Assembly (NCBI RefSeq): GCF_004331455.1 | Contig: NZ_SJJR01000021.1 | Location: 1-64,000 of the forward strand | Direction of reading: 5' to 3' | DNA length: 64,000 nucleotides | Source: Micromonospora zingiberis | GTDB lineage: Bacteria > Actinomycetota > Actinomycetes > Mycobacteriales > Micromonosporaceae | Shown here: positions 10,001 to 17,271 of the stretch, in pieces | How positions within the stretch are numbered: the stretch's first letter is position 1 | Layout: the number at the start of each line of letters is the position of its first letter | Program-made: the position numbers and the translations under genes | The notes under the pieces: generated by a model | The model's database searches: none | Told to the model about the DNA's origin: nothing | Seen by the model: the letters and a program-made list of their open reading frames with translations, nothing else

Positions 10001-10478
10001 GCGAATACAGAGGGCCCGCGTTACCCAACGCCACCGACGCCGCCCGGTCAAACGACCGCACCCGCACCGACCCGACCCCAGCAGCCGACAGGCCTCGCCC
10101 GGCCACACCCTCGCCCGCGGTCGACTCGCTGGCCGGTTCGACCGTCAGCCCGAAAGCCTCCCGGTCTTCGGCGTCGCTCTGAAGGTCGAGGACCGCCTCA
10201 CCGCCTTCGGGGAACGTGCCCGCGGGAAGGGGATCCGTCACCGTGACCTCGTCATCCGGATCCGGATCCTGCACCTGCTGCCGCACCGCCACGCTCGCCA
10301 CCGACGTGGAATCACCCGGCTCCAACACCGGCGCCACCGCAGAAGCCGCCGCCGGGGCTTGCAGCTGCACCACCGGCAACAGGCCCAGCAGCACCGCCAC
10401 CACCAGGACTCCAGCCCTGGCCCTACCTCGTGCGCCGAAACGGTTAAAGGCAGTGCCCCCATGGCGGTCAGCAAGCAT
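4014..10478 (-). CDS. Secreted Rhs/YD-repeat protein with C-terminal GIY-YIG-like nuclease toxin
   Basis: This 2154-residue protein has an N-terminal signal peptide (basic RGRARAG, then a hydrophobic stretch ending APAAASA near residue 47). A long YD/RHS-repeat shell follows, with motifs such as YDNAGRLAYTLDSRGQ and YDAAGNTITRH. The RHS-associated core is clear at about residues 1835-1889 (GLTHLGAREYDPTLGRFISVDPI, ending NPTTLSDPTGL). After DPTGL come a Gly/Asn-rich linker and a variable tip. Residues about 2057-2130 resemble a GIY-YIG nuclease: VYMGY and VYSGIT as the paired Tyr motifs, Arg in IAKRQGQH, Glu in GEARAIEQ and Asn in LNKIN. The likely role is a cell-surface or secreted toxin delivered to neighbouring bacteria, with the downstream LRR gene protecting the producer. 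The tip is visibly lower in GC than the shell, which suggests a cassette swap. Nuclease assignment is by motif only. Confidence 0.85.
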   Translation of the reverse strand: MLADRHGGTAFNRFGARGRARAGVLVVAVLLGLLPVVQLQAPAAASAVAPVLEPGDSTSVASVAVRQQVQDPDPDDEVTVTDPLPAGTFPEGGEAVLDLQSDAEDREAFGLTVEPASESTAGEGVAGRGLSAAGVGSVRVRSFDRAASVALGNAGPLYSLARADGSAAAGAVQLVVDYSDFAQAYGGSFADRLTLVRLPGCAATTPEVPECSADPVWVSATNDPHAKTLTAVVDVGGDPTGAGRRTGVFEGFAPESTVESMGVYALASSASGGSTGSYTASDLKPSGSWQVGESAGSFSYTYPLPEPPLPYGQTLGLQLSYSSSAVDGMTHGTNNQSGPAGLGWSYSPGYIERTYKPCRTHKTEMCWESPDGEDGEAATNDVTASHITISLQGQSTQIVKTTAGVWKPVDDLGWRVEFLPGGAEDDGYWKVWTQDGTEYRFGFVRDSVWKMSFLGDEAGEPCHDVYPASCRDPWRWNLDRVRDANENETYLHWTRETNHYKRALSGSILEYDRGGYLSEIEYAKNVTEAGAVPVGKVVFGWAHRCVERTAEDDPFNNDPASCPSLSSNPNSYPDVPGDLVCGSSSCGNYTQSFFTSRILDRVTSYQWNASTGAWNNITRVQLRYKVSNPTGLTERSFVLDYARPIGLIGADANKIDLPPVDFDYVDGVQPNFRDGRVDYDEAGLGVSAMRMPRLLVVRNGFGGRTEITYGTQKPCPQGGSNQSGFNSWHNGKVGNWDINTEDCYPIFHTPPGADPGFGIFHKYLVKKIVVKDQVGGSPDQVTQYDYTVGNPAWKNPNNPLVPDEYESWSNFAGYNRVRVLQGSGTDPSKYTVWMSNYFRGMYHDIYDQASGGGIKQTTVTDYDGNTYDDHYARAGRTLQTRQYRMTTYNANPATATYTEVASTRYDHTIQGSYNGPGYANPRQVRTGLKNTRVKLDDGSWRHSEEKTIYESTYGLPIRFHQYNQVGVADNTCTSYTYAQQNAPNSYYMIGFPERVETWSGDTCGSGTLLSRAVTFYDTYTVEGSQTPFDGNVAEVRTYTSPTTYLSSGRSTYDNMGRLRTATDPAGLTTTTSYSPTVNWPDNGITNTIGGGFNHTTTTLIDRHTGQPSKVTDPNGKVTDLVYDSLGRVAEVYLPGQAKSSAVPSLRFGYQITSSGIGQPTAPARTKTETLQSHSGSPVYLTSFQHLDGLGRGREIQRPGPNGGRVVTATTYDARGNVAATTSPFHNSSTAGSGLVNPSLTTVPAVQEVTYDHLNRATIQVDKKLGTAWRQTTTSYHGDSVTVVPPTGGTKTVSHLDVRGNVTRLDQYNSSTNPNTYQSTSYTHDRLDQLTKVVDPAGNTWTNTYDLAGRNTQKVDPDSGTTTTHYDNAGRLAYTLDSRGQRISAEYDTMSRAVGRWSGNVGSGTKLASYVYDTLAKGQLTSSTRHHGGGNYTTAVTGYTDSYQPTGTTVTIPAAEGALAGTYGTTFTYDKAGHLTSSSQPAAGGLPAETLTFGYDNNGYPTTMTGAETYIAATSYYAHGPTHQLLLGANGKRVRLTNTIDQQTGRLDATSIDLENTPGTFTTKYGTAYRYDAIGNITSTLGSTNGTADQIECFRYDPLRRLTTAWTGNTPTTTACDQTPQRGGTIDPYWRSWEFDAVGNRTKQTDHNPAGNTTWTYTHPNPGASRPHALTTVTATGPLAATPTRTFTYDAAGNTITRHTESGVAQQLEWDAEGRLDTLSEGTDETTYVYDTEGNRLIQRAPNKTTLYLGATELTLTTGSNQPDGTRYYSAAGRTIAVRTLASLVWSGSDHHGTEQVQINADDLTTSRKRRLPYGENRSATQPTFFGTRGFVGGTQDDTGLTHLGAREYDPTLGRFISVDPIQDLTDPQQWNGYSYANNNPTTLSDPTGLIPCGDDACQITPPRTPGGGNGGGNGGRTGGGNGNGGGNGGSPGNPSNPNPCGSIKACERETDDRARTLASGISLGGVLVIAPTPEALQEALDEAERKACRWTIFCSREDEFVAGDMMTDICSSRSGWCEFQDVLPVQEVPAEAGVGGQILRAVLPKALTLGRNSTGGYRVYMGYGEDGTSWVYSGITRQGIAKRQGQHRNRFTIREVTSDTVTKGEARAIEQALIVRHEGRGLNKINSISPKHSYYERARIWGEQWLQAKGTVTN

Positions 10479-10720
10479 GACGACACTCCCAGTCGATCAA
10501 GAAAAGTGATCGACACGCTAGACACCCCGGGGACGCCGACACAAGAGCACGACCGGCCGCACGAAGGGCACCGTCTACCAGGGACGATCACCCTCCGCAC
10601 ACATCCACGTGCAAGGTCCGTCGCTGCCGTCGCCGATTAGCGACACAAAACTCGCACCAAGCTCACCGCGCCATCACCACCCGGCCGACACGCTCACGCA
10701 AAGCAATCTTCAGCAAATTT
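10479..10720. other. Leader region of the Rhs gene
   Basis: No gene is supported here. The stretch must hold the promoter of the Rhs gene on the minus strand, but I do not see a convincing -10/-35 pair. Confidence 0.4.
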
Positions 10721-10850
10721 TCAGTTGGCGGAAAGATCGCCGCAGTGAGGCTTGCCGGTCCGCAGCTTCCACAGAATCGCGTCGATCACCTGCCGGTGAT
10801 CACGCCACCGACGACCCCGACCCACCACCCGAGCATGATCAACCACCCCA
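10721..10850 (-). pseudogene. Fragment of an IS5-type transposase
   Basis: Read on the minus strand, the sequence encodes RRWRDHRQVIDAILWKL followed by RTGKPHCGDLSAN and a TGA. This matches the conserved N-terminal segment of IS5-family (DUF4096-type) transposases, usually RRHDRRxVvDAILyvLRTGxxWRdLP. Only about 40 codons remain, there is no start, and neither catalytic residues nor terminal repeats are present. It is a scrap left by an old insertion upstream of the Rhs gene and adds to the signs that this region collects mobile DNA. It is too short to assign to a subgroup. Confidence 0.55.
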
Positions 10851-10852
10851 GG

Positions 10853-11292
10853 TCAAAACCCATACAGGACACGCCCTAGTTGGCCTGCCGTCGACAAAAG
10901 CCCGCGACGCGCCGACTCGCGATAGAGCTGCCGTCCTGTGCTGCTAACCGGGAGCCCAGCAGGCGACATCCGACGCTTCCAGAGGTCCAGCCTGACTCGG
11001 AGGAGCCCCAGAGGGTGACGCCACCGGCCGTGCTCCCATGCGATGTCCGCGTTGACCTCCACCACCATCACCGGCTCCACTGCGATGTAATCGACGGGCT
11101 GCGGCCGGTCGAACCGACCGAGCCACCCGGCCGGTAAGGGCTGCGGCCATGGATGCCGCCGCCCTGGTCCGCGCCAGGCGACGACAGGCAGCAGGGCGCC
11201 GAGTTCGTGGCGCTGCGCCGTGGACAGCGGGACGGTGTGGCCGACGTAGCGCAGACGTCCGTCGCGTGGGTCGAGCCTGTCGAGTGGCAGGG
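10853..11292 (-). pseudogene. C-terminal fragment of an ATP-dependent DNA ligase
   Basis: The minus-strand frame reads RYVGHTVPLSTAQRHELG, then DYIAVEPVMVVEVNADIAWEHGRWRHPL and LLRVRLDL. This matches the OB-fold end of actinobacterial ATP-dependent DNA ligases, where V.EV..D......RHPLRF.R.R.DL is conserved. Nothing of the adenylation domain (KxDG motif) precedes it. Directly upstream, in a different frame, is the stop of the membrane-protein gene at 11,294. The fragment has no clear start, so it is probably a relic left by a deletion or rearrangement. It could also be translated by coupling to the membrane-protein gene, but I see no functional reason for that. Confidence 0.5.
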
Positions 11293-11293
11293 A

Positions 11294-12160
11294 TCAGGCA
11301 GCCCGACGTCCCCAACCCGGCCGAAAGGCCCCGCCAGCCAACAGCGCCGCTCCTCCCAGGGCGCAGGCTGCGGCCAGCCCAGCAGCGGCATCCAAACCAC
11401 TCAGGCTTCCCCCGGCGGCAGCCGTGCTGACGATCCCATGCCCGGTGCCTGTCGAGGGCCAGAAGGACGACCAGGCGACCCACTCGCCAATGGATTGGTA
11501 TAGAGACAGTGCCGCCCAAGCCTCGAGCAGGACCGCCCCCGCCGGCACCAGCCAACAACGGTCGGCGTACCACGTCGAAACCACGGTGGTGCCAAAGGCA
11601 GCCAAGGTCACCAGGACCATGGGCCAGGCAATGCGCCACATTTCGGCCACCTGGCCGCCGCCGACACCGACGGCGACGGGCACCGCAACCACACCGAGCA
11701 GCAGGACGACGACCGCAACGCCCAGTGTCGTCTGAGCTGCCCGCGACCTGCGCCTCGCCGCCCCGGGTAGCAGCGCTAGGCCGACGGCAAGGGCTAGCAG
11801 GCCGACCAGCTGCACCAGCGCCACCACCCACTCCCTACCGCTCGCCGCTAAGGACGAACCGCCCGCACCCTCGATGCCCGGCCCCGCGATAACCAGGCGC
11901 TGTCCGAGCCCTTCAGCAGCCTCGGCGCCCCACCAGAAGTCTGCCGCCCAAGCCACAGCAAGCAGCCCTAAGCCACCACTAATCATTCCCCGTCCGCGTG
12001 TGGAGCCTGCCCGGCCTGCCACAGCCACGCTGTACGACAGGACCAGCAACGCAATGCTTCCCAACCGCGCAGATTCCCGTTCGTCGATCAGAGCCACAAT
12101 CACGCAGGCTGCTCCGACCAGACCGAACAGCGGCAACAAGACCTTGGCTGAACGCACCAC
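11294..12160 (-). CDS. Polytopic membrane protein of unknown function
   Basis: This roughly 288-residue protein is not recognised. It shows about eight hydrophobic segments, among them VLLPLFGLVGAACVIVAL, TTLGVAVVVLLLGVVAVPV, MVLVTLAAFGTTVV and LAAACALGGAALLAGGAF, and ends in a short basic tail. The frame is open to 12,262. However, the extra N-terminal residues are polar and unlike a membrane protein, so I prefer the tandem GTG codons at 12,160/12,157. It stands alone between the ligase relic and a 770-bp stretch without genes. Codon use (GC-rich third positions) is normal for the genome, which supports it being real. The function cannot be read from the sequence. Confidence 0.6.
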   Translation of the reverse strand: MVRSAKVLLPLFGLVGAACVIVALIDERESARLGSIALLVLSYSVAVAGRAGSTRGRGMISGGLGLLAVAWAADFWWGAEAAEGLGQRLVIAGPGIEGAGGSSLAASGREWVVALVQLVGLLALAVGLALLPGAARRRSRAAQTTLGVAVVVLLLGVVAVPVAVGVGGGQVAEMWRIAWPMVLVTLAAFGTTVVSTWYADRCWLVPAGAVLLEAWAALSLYQSIGEWVAWSSFWPSTGTGHGIVSTAAAGGSLSGLDAAAGLAAACALGGAALLAGGAFRPGWGRRAA

Positions 12161-12262
12161 CCGAATACTGGCACATCCTGTGCCTGACCCGAGTAGATGC
12201 ACACCGCAGTTCGCGACCGCCCAGCCAGATCCGTCACCTGGCATGGCTCCTACCCGGACCAT

Positions 12263-12934
12263 AGGTGCAGAGCGGTTCGGCGTCCGCGCACCAACCGCTC
12301 ATCGGCTACTTAGAGCGTGCGCGGTCGACCGCCGCCATGAGCCGCCGGCAACGCAGACAACGTTCGCGGGTAGGCGGCTGGCCGACTCGGTGCCGCGCCG
12401 GCTGGCCGACTCCGGCGTCGGCCCGACCGGTCCTCACGGTCGGCCGCGCCGTGTTGCGTGCCGCACGTCACCGCATGCGGGGCCTCGATCAAGCACCTGG
12501 CCCCACGCGTGACGCGGTCGGCTTCGGCCATCCTTGCCGCCGTTCAGCCCTCCTGGTCGGATGCCCCTCCCCCGCCACGCCACCAGATCAGCTGGGCCGA
12601 AAACAGATGCGCGGACCACACGACCGTCACCACCAACCACCCGCCCCAGCCGGCCGTGCCGCCCCGCCCACGCCAGGGCACCGACCCAGCTCAGCACCGA
12701 CCGCGACACCCCGCAGCAACGCCCACCACAAAGATCCACATCACTGGCCACAGTGGACACCCGTCAACGGTCGGCCGACGGACACCTCAGCCATGATCCA
12801 GACTGGGCGGCACGCAAACGCACTGGCCAGCACCCACGCGCACGAACCGCCCCTCGGACGGCACTCGAACTTTGGAGCACCAACGGAGCATCAAGCTCCC
12901 ACATCGTGGAAGATCACGGCACATACCGGGAAGC
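12263..12934. other. About 670 bp without a supported gene
   Basis: Several frames stay open because of high GC, but their products are Arg/Pro/His-rich and resemble no known protein. On the minus strand a short frame near 12,555-12,680 reads like one membrane helix (WLVVTVVWSAHLFSAQLIWW). It could be the remains of a small membrane-protein gene; I do not annotate it as a gene. Confidence 0.4.
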
Positions 12935-12976
12935 ATCAAGGCCATAACCGGCGTTTCCGCTGGTCATGGCCTTGAT
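12935..12976 (-). terminator. Hairpin downstream of tRNA-Arg
   Basis: ATCAAGGCCAT (12,935-12,945) and ATGGCCTTGAT (12,966-12,976) form an 11-bp stem, extended by ACC/GGT and GCG/CGC pairs inside. It lies immediately after the 3' end of the minus-strand tRNA and fits an intrinsic terminator. Confidence 0.65.
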
Positions 12977-12983
12977 CGGATTG

Positions 12984-13056
12984 CGCGCCCGAAGGGACTC
13001 GAACCCCTAACCTTCTGATCCGTAGTCAGATGCTCTATCCGTTGAGCTACGGGCGC
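12984..13056 (-). tRNA. tRNA-Arg (anticodon ACG)
   Basis: The minus strand gives a 73-nt cloverleaf. The acceptor is GCGCCCG/CGGGCGC, the D-arm has AGCTCAACGGATAGAGC, and the anticodon stem is TCTGA/TCAGA around loop CTACGGA (anticodon ACG, read as ICG after editing). The T-arm is GGGGTTCGAGTCCC. No CCA is encoded. A hairpin follows at 12,935-12,976. Its 3' end faces the accessory zone to the left, the usual side for integration of mobile DNA at a tRNA gene. Confidence 0.96.
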
Positions 13057-13091
13057 TGGTGCTCGGCCAGTCTACACACCCGGCCTTCGCG

Positions 13092-13182
13092 CGGAGACTC
13101 CGGGATTCGAACCCGGGAGGGGCTTTAAGACCCCAACCGCATTAGCAGTGCGGCGCCATAGACCAGACTAGGCGAAGTCTCC
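13092..13182 (-). tRNA. tRNA-Ser (anticodon GCU)
   Basis: The minus strand gives a 91-nt class II tRNA. The acceptor is GGAGACT/AGTCTCC, the anticodon stem CCGCA/TGCGG encloses loop CTGCTAA (anticodon GCT), and the long variable arm and T-arm CCGGGTTCGAATCCCGG are typical of tRNA-Ser. CCA is not encoded. It sits 35 bp upstream of tRNA-Arg on the same strand, so the two may be co-transcribed. Confidence 0.96.
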
Positions 13183-13327
13183 CTGGTGGCCCGCAGACCA
13201 CCGGGCCCGAGGATACAGGTCCCGCCCGGTCGGGAGCAAAGCGACTATCGGGTGCCGCTCGACCGTGGCGGGCGGACCGGAACTTCACCCCTGTGCGCGG
13301 CCGTGATCGGGACTACGCTCCATCGAC

Positions 13328-15070
13328 ATGCAGGAGCAGCCGCCCAGCAAGCAGAACCGTTCCGAACCTGCTGAGGGAGCACGTGGGCGCTCCCCGAAGG
13401 CGACCTTCACGCCACCTCCGGCACCACCCACGTCTGACCAGGATGAGCGGGAGGAATCCGGCGGAGCACGTCCTCGGCGCGCGAAGGCGGCTCCCGGGGT
13501 GCTGTTCCAACCTCCGCCCGTTCCGGAGCAGCCGCTGCCACGTCAGGCCCGGTCAGCATCGTCCGCGCCGCCGTCCTCACCCGCGCCGCCGTTCGTAGCC
13601 ACGCCCGCCGCCGCTGACGCCAAAGCTGCTGACGCTGACGAGAGCAGGGTCACGCGGAGCGGGTCGGCGCCCAACGGTCACGGCGGTGGGGAGCAGCCGG
13701 AGCCATCGGCGCCGCAGCCGACTGCCCCAGCAGTGAGGAAATCCGCCGCGAGAAAGGCAGCACCTTCGAAGAAGGCGGTGCCCGCAGAAAAGGCAGCGCC
13801 CGCGATGGCGGCGGCGCCGCCGACGGGCACGGCCGAGGCGGCTGCCCCGACGGGCGCCAAGCTGGCACCGACACGCAAGACCCCCTCACCAACCGCCCCG
13901 CCCGAGGCAACCCACCCCGAACCCACCAGCACCAAGAAGGCGTCAGCACGCAAGGCCCCCTCACCTGCCGCCCCTGCCGAGGCGACCAACCCCGAGCCGG
14001 CCAGCAGCAGAAAGGCACCAACCCGCAAGGCGCCAGCCAAGGTCACGGCAGCAGCCGCCGACGCAGGGCCGAGCGCTGCCAAGAAGGCGGCAGCACGCAA
14101 GGTCACGGCAGTAGCAGCCGACGCAGAACCGGGCGGTGCCAAAAAGGCGCCGGCACGCAAAGTGACGGCAGTAGCAGCCGACGCAGAACCGGGCGGTGCC
14201 AAGAAGGCGGCGGCACGCAAGGTCACGGCAGTAGCAGCCGACGCAGGGGCGAGCGGGGCCGGGCAGACAGCGGTACGCAAGGCGGCAGCGCTGGCCGGCC
14301 CGGCCACTCCGGAGCCAACCGCCATCAGCACGGCGTCCGTCCGAATGACGACCAGTAGGGCAGTGCAGGAACAGGCTCCGCTGGCCGGGTCGGACTTGAT
14401 CGGCGGGGGGACCGCTTCTGGGCGTACGCCGGATCTGGAGTTGCGGGCGCTCGTCGCGCGTGTCCTGGACCATCCGGGCTTCGCGCCGGAGTTGCTGGCG
14501 CTGACGGCTGTCGAGGCGCTCGGACCTCGCGCCGCCGAGTGGGCTCGGCGGTTGCGTGAGACGTATCCGCAGGCGAGCGCCGACGGCCTGGCCCGGCTGG
14601 CCGGTCAGCGGTTCGTCCGGCAGGCGGCGGTCGGTGGGGCGAGCGCGGCGTTGGCTGGCGCCTTCGCGCCCGTGGTCGAGTTGGCCGTGGTGCTCTGGTC
14701 ACAGGCGAACCTGGTGCTGCACCTGGCGGCGGCGTACGGCCGGGATCCGGCGCATCCGGACCGGGCGGCGGAGCTGTTGGTGCTGACCCAGGTGCATCCG
14801 GATCTGGAGACCGCAGAGTCGGCGCTGGCGGCGGCCCGGGCGGCGGACGGGCCGGGTGAGGAGCCCGGGCTTCGGGCGGTCGAGGCGGCCTGGCGTCTGG
14901 CCGCCCCGCTGGCCGCCCAGGCGGGCGGCTGGCTGGCCCTGCGGCTGGCGTCCCGCCTGCTGCCCGGCGCCGCGCTGCTGGCCGCAGCCGCCGGCGGCAC
15001 CGCCACGACCCAACGCCTGACGGCCCGAACCATCACCACCTACCGCCCACACCGACGATCCTCTAGTTGA
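13328..15070 (+). CDS. Lys/Ala/Pro-repeat protein with a C-terminal hydrophobic domain
   Basis: This is a 580-residue protein in two parts. Residues 1 to about 355 are low complexity: first Pro/Ser/Ala-rich, then KKAAARKVTAVAADAEPGGA-type repeats like the tails of actinobacterial histone H1-like and cell-envelope proteins. Residues about 360-570 form a compact domain (DLELRALVARVLDHPGFAPELLALTAVEALG through LVVLWSQ-like hydrophobic helices to a Gly/Ala-rich tail). It recalls the EcsC/membrane-associated family, but that match is weak. The first codon is ATG at 13,328, about 145 bp after tRNA-Ser. The downstream hairpin at 15,066 ends the unit. The basic repeats suggest binding to DNA or an acidic wall polymer; this is inference. 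Confidence 0.7.
   Translation: MQEQPPSKQNRSEPAEGARGRSPKATFTPPPAPPTSDQDEREESGGARPRRAKAAPGVLFQPPPVPEQPLPRQARSASSAPPSSPAPPFVATPAAADAKAADADESRVTRSGSAPNGHGGGEQPEPSAPQPTAPAVRKSAARKAAPSKKAVPAEKAAPAMAAAPPTGTAEAAAPTGAKLAPTRKTPSPTAPPEATHPEPTSTKKASARKAPSPAAPAEATNPEPASSRKAPTRKAPAKVTAAAADAGPSAAKKAAARKVTAVAADAEPGGAKKAPARKVTAVAADAEPGGAKKAAARKVTAVAADAGASGAGQTAVRKAAALAGPATPEPTAISTASVRMTTSRAVQEQAPLAGSDLIGGGTASGRTPDLELRALVARVLDHPGFAPELLALTAVEALGPRAAEWARRLRETYPQASADGLARLAGQRFVRQAAVGGASAALAGAFAPVVELAVVLWSQANLVLHLAAAYGRDPAHPDRAAELLVLTQVHPDLETAESALAAARAADGPGEEPGLRAVEAAWRLAAPLAAQAGGWLALRLASRLLPGAALLAAAAGGTATTQRLTARTITTYRPHRRSSS
14041..14280 (+). repeat. Four 60-bp tandem repeats inside the Lys/Ala-repeat gene
   Basis: Four consecutive 60-bp units start at 14,041, 14,101, 14,161 and 14,221. 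Each encodes about 20 residues of the type VTAVAADAEPGGAKKAAARK. Units two and three are nearly identical, and the outer two have diverged. The unit length keeps the frame, so copy number could change by slippage without loss of function. Confidence 0.9.
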
Positions 15071-15126
15071 TCAAGAAGTTTGCGTCAGCCGCAGGGGCGC
15101 ACCGAGACGCAAACTTCTTGATCAAC
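15066..15126. terminator. 21-bp perfect inverted repeat between convergent genes
   Basis: Perfect 21-bp arms at 15,066-15,086 and 15,106-15,126 (outer part GTTGATCAAGAAGTTTG) are separated by 19 nt. It lies between the plus-strand repeat-protein gene (stop 15,070) and the minus-strand CPBP gene (stop 15,149), so it can serve as a bidirectional terminator. The long perfect stem without a U-tract is like the other intergenic palindromes of this window. Confidence 0.7.
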
Positions 15127-15148
15127 CGCGGCAAAGGCCGGGGAGGGG

Positions 15149-16075
15149 TTAGAGCCAGGTGAACCAGGAGGAGGGGAGGAGGCTGTAGCCGACGAAGGCG
15201 ACGATGTCCAGGAGAGCGTGGGCCACGATCAGTGGCATGACGCGGCGGGTCCGCAGGTAGAAGTAGCTGAACACGACGCCCATCACGGCATTGCCGACGA
15301 ACGCGCCGAAGCCCTGGTAGAGGTGGTAGGACGCGCGGAGCAGGGCGCTGGTCGCGATGATCGCGCCGACCCGCCACTGGAGTTGGCGCAGCCGGGTCAT
15401 CAGGTAGCCGACCACGATCACCTCTTCCAGGATGGAGTTCTGGAAGGCGGCGAGGATCAGCACCGGCACGGTCCACCAGAGGTCGGGCAGCGCCGCCGGG
15501 ACCAGGGTCGCGTTCAGGCCGAGTTGCGCCGCCGCCCAGAAGAGGGCGAGGCCGGGCAACCCGATCAGCGCCGCCAGCCCGGCGCCCTGGGCGAGGTCGG
15601 ACCCGGGTCGCCGGAAGTCCACGCCGAGGGTCCGCACCGGGTCGCCGGGGTCGCGCGCCAGCAGATGTACGGCGAGCAGCACCGGTAGCAGCGCGAACGT
15701 GATGCCGAGCAGCTGATACGTGAGATCGAGGTACGGTCGGGCCGACGCGGAGGTGTTCAGCGCGGCGGTCTGCCTCGACAGCCCACCCTCGGCGGTCAGC
15801 TTGGCGATGATCGACACCGTGGCGTAGACGGCCGACTGGGCGAGGGAGAGGCCGAGCACCAGGAGGGTCTCGGTGCCGAGCATCCGGCGGGACACCGGGC
15901 GGGTCAGCTCAACGGTCACCGCACCACTCTGCCCGACCGGCACCGCCGGTGGCATCCGGCGTCCTGCACCGGGTGCGGCGGCAGCCTGCGCCGGGTCGGC
16001 TCCGTCGACGCGGTGGCGGCCGGGCACCACTGAGCCGGCCTCATGATGCGGTCGCACATTCTGTGCGACCTTCAT
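15149..16075 (-). CDS. CPBP-family intramembrane metalloprotease (CAAX protease-like)
   Basis: This 308-residue membrane protein has about eight hydrophobic segments. The CPBP (Abi) signature is visible: FQNSILEEVIVVGYL carries the paired Glu of motif 1, ALLRASYHLYQG gives the His of motif 2, and FSYFYLRTRRVMPLIVAHALLDI gives the last His-bearing motif. Such proteins are glutamic/metal-dependent membrane proteases that act on prenylated proteins or bacteriocin-related peptides; no substrate can be named here. I keep ATG at 16,075 because GGAG lies 5 nt upstream. A GTG at 15,919 just before TVELTRP is the alternative, and it would remove a polar 52-residue leader. The gene is divergent from the flavohemoprotein gene. 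Confidence 0.88.
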   Translation of the reverse strand: MKVAQNVRPHHEAGSVVPGRHRVDGADPAQAAAAPGAGRRMPPAVPVGQSGAVTVELTRPVSRRMLGTETLLVLGLSLAQSAVYATVSIIAKLTAEGGLSRQTAALNTSASARPYLDLTYQLLGITFALLPVLLAVHLLARDPGDPVRTLGVDFRRPGSDLAQGAGLAALIGLPGLALFWAAAQLGLNATLVPAALPDLWWTVPVLILAAFQNSILEEVIVVGYLMTRLRQLQWRVGAIIATSALLRASYHLYQGFGAFVGNAVMGVVFSYFYLRTRRVMPLIVAHALLDIVAFVGYSLLPSSWFTWL

Positions 16076-16135
16076 ACACGCTCCGTGGACATTCTATGAG
16101 GGCCCCGAACCGCCGTCAGAGAAGGAGCGCCCCCG

Positions 16136-17254
16136 GTGGACAACTTCGCGCGGCTGCTGAAGGAGAGCTGGACCCTCGTCGAGGAGGACCGGGTCCGGCT
16201 GACCGAACACTTCTACGCCCGGCTCTTCCTCCTCGACCCGGAGCTACGCAAACTCTTCCCCGTACAGATGGCCGGGCAGGGCGACCGGCTACTGGAAGCG
16301 ATCATCGCGGCGATCCACACGGTGGACGATCCGGAGGGCTTCGACGAGTTCCTCCGCGCGCTGGGCCGGGACCACCGCAAGTACCACGTCGAGACGGCCC
16401 ACTACGACACCATGGGCGTGGCGCTGCTGGACGCGCTGCGCAGCATCGCCGGGGACGGCTGGAACCTGGAGTACGACCAGGCGTGGCGGGACGCGTACGC
16501 GGCGATCAGCGAGAAGATGCTCGCTGGCGCGGCGGCGGACACCAACCCTCCGTTCTGGCACGCGGAGGTGCTCACCCACGAGCGGTACGGGCCGGACACC
16601 GCCGTGTTCACCTGTCGGGCGCTGCAACACCCGCTGTCCTGGAAGGCGGGCCAGTACGTCAGCGTCGAGGCGCCCCGCTACCACCCCCGGGTGTGGCGGA
16701 CGTACTCGGTGGCCAACGCCCCGAACGACGACAACGTGCTGGAGTTCCACGTCCGTACGCCGGAGGGTGCCGGCTGGGTCTCCGGCGCCCTGGTACGCCG
16801 GGTGAAGCCGGGTGACCTGCTGCGGGTGGCCGCCCCGATGGGTTCGATGACCCTGGACCGCTCGTCGGATCGGGACGTTCTCTGCGTCGCCGGTGGCGTC
16901 GGGCTGGCTCCGATCAAGGCGCTGGTGGAGGAGCTGGCCGGCTTCAACCGGGCCCGTTGGGTGCACCTCTTCTACGGCGCGCGTACCGAGGCCGACCTCT
17001 ACGGGCTTGACGGGCTGCGCGAGCTGGTGGCGAGCCACCCGTGGTTGTCGGTCACCCCCGCTTGCAGCGACGACCCGGACTTCGACGGCGAGCACGGCGA
17101 CATTTCCGACGTGGTGGCCCGCTACGGCCCATGGACGACGCACGACTGCTACGTCTCCGGCTCGGCGGCGATGGTGCGGTCGACGCTGCGGGTACTCGCC
17201 GCCGACGATGTTCCGCCGCAGCACACCCGGTACGACACCTTCGGCAACCTCTAG
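16136..17254 (+). CDS. Flavohemoprotein (globin plus FAD/NAD reductase)
   Basis: This 372-residue protein joins a globin (residues about 1-135, proximal His in HRKYHVETAHY) to a ferredoxin-NADP reductase module. The FAD-binding part has RTYSVANAP (residues about 185-195), and the NAD-binding part has LCVAGGVGLAPIKALVEEL and ends YDTFGNL. Such proteins use NAD(P)H to turn nitric oxide into nitrate or act as oxygen/NO sensors. The start is GTG, with AAGGAG about 9 nt upstream. The long hairpin after the stop closes the unit. Its total length fits the actinobacterial two-domain group, slightly shorter than E. coli Hmp. No regulator site (NsrR-like) is obvious upstream. Confidence 0.92.
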   Translation: MDNFARLLKESWTLVEEDRVRLTEHFYARLFLLDPELRKLFPVQMAGQGDRLLEAIIAAIHTVDDPEGFDEFLRALGRDHRKYHVETAHYDTMGVALLDALRSIAGDGWNLEYDQAWRDAYAAISEKMLAGAAADTNPPFWHAEVLTHERYGPDTAVFTCRALQHPLSWKAGQYVSVEAPRYHPRVWRTYSVANAPNDDNVLEFHVRTPEGAGWVSGALVRRVKPGDLLRVAAPMGSMTLDRSSDRDVLCVAGGVGLAPIKALVEELAGFNRARWVHLFYGARTEADLYGLDGLRELVASHPWLSVTPACSDDPDFDGEHGDISDVVARYGPWTTHDCYVSGSAAMVRSTLRVLAADDVPPQHTRYDTFGNL

Positions 17255-17271
17255 AGCTTTTCTCCCCCCGC

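Noticed and set aside
12265..12975. 236-codon plus-strand frame
   Set aside because: The product is His/Pro/Arg-rich low complexity typical of a false frame, and it overlaps the tRNA-Arg terminator.
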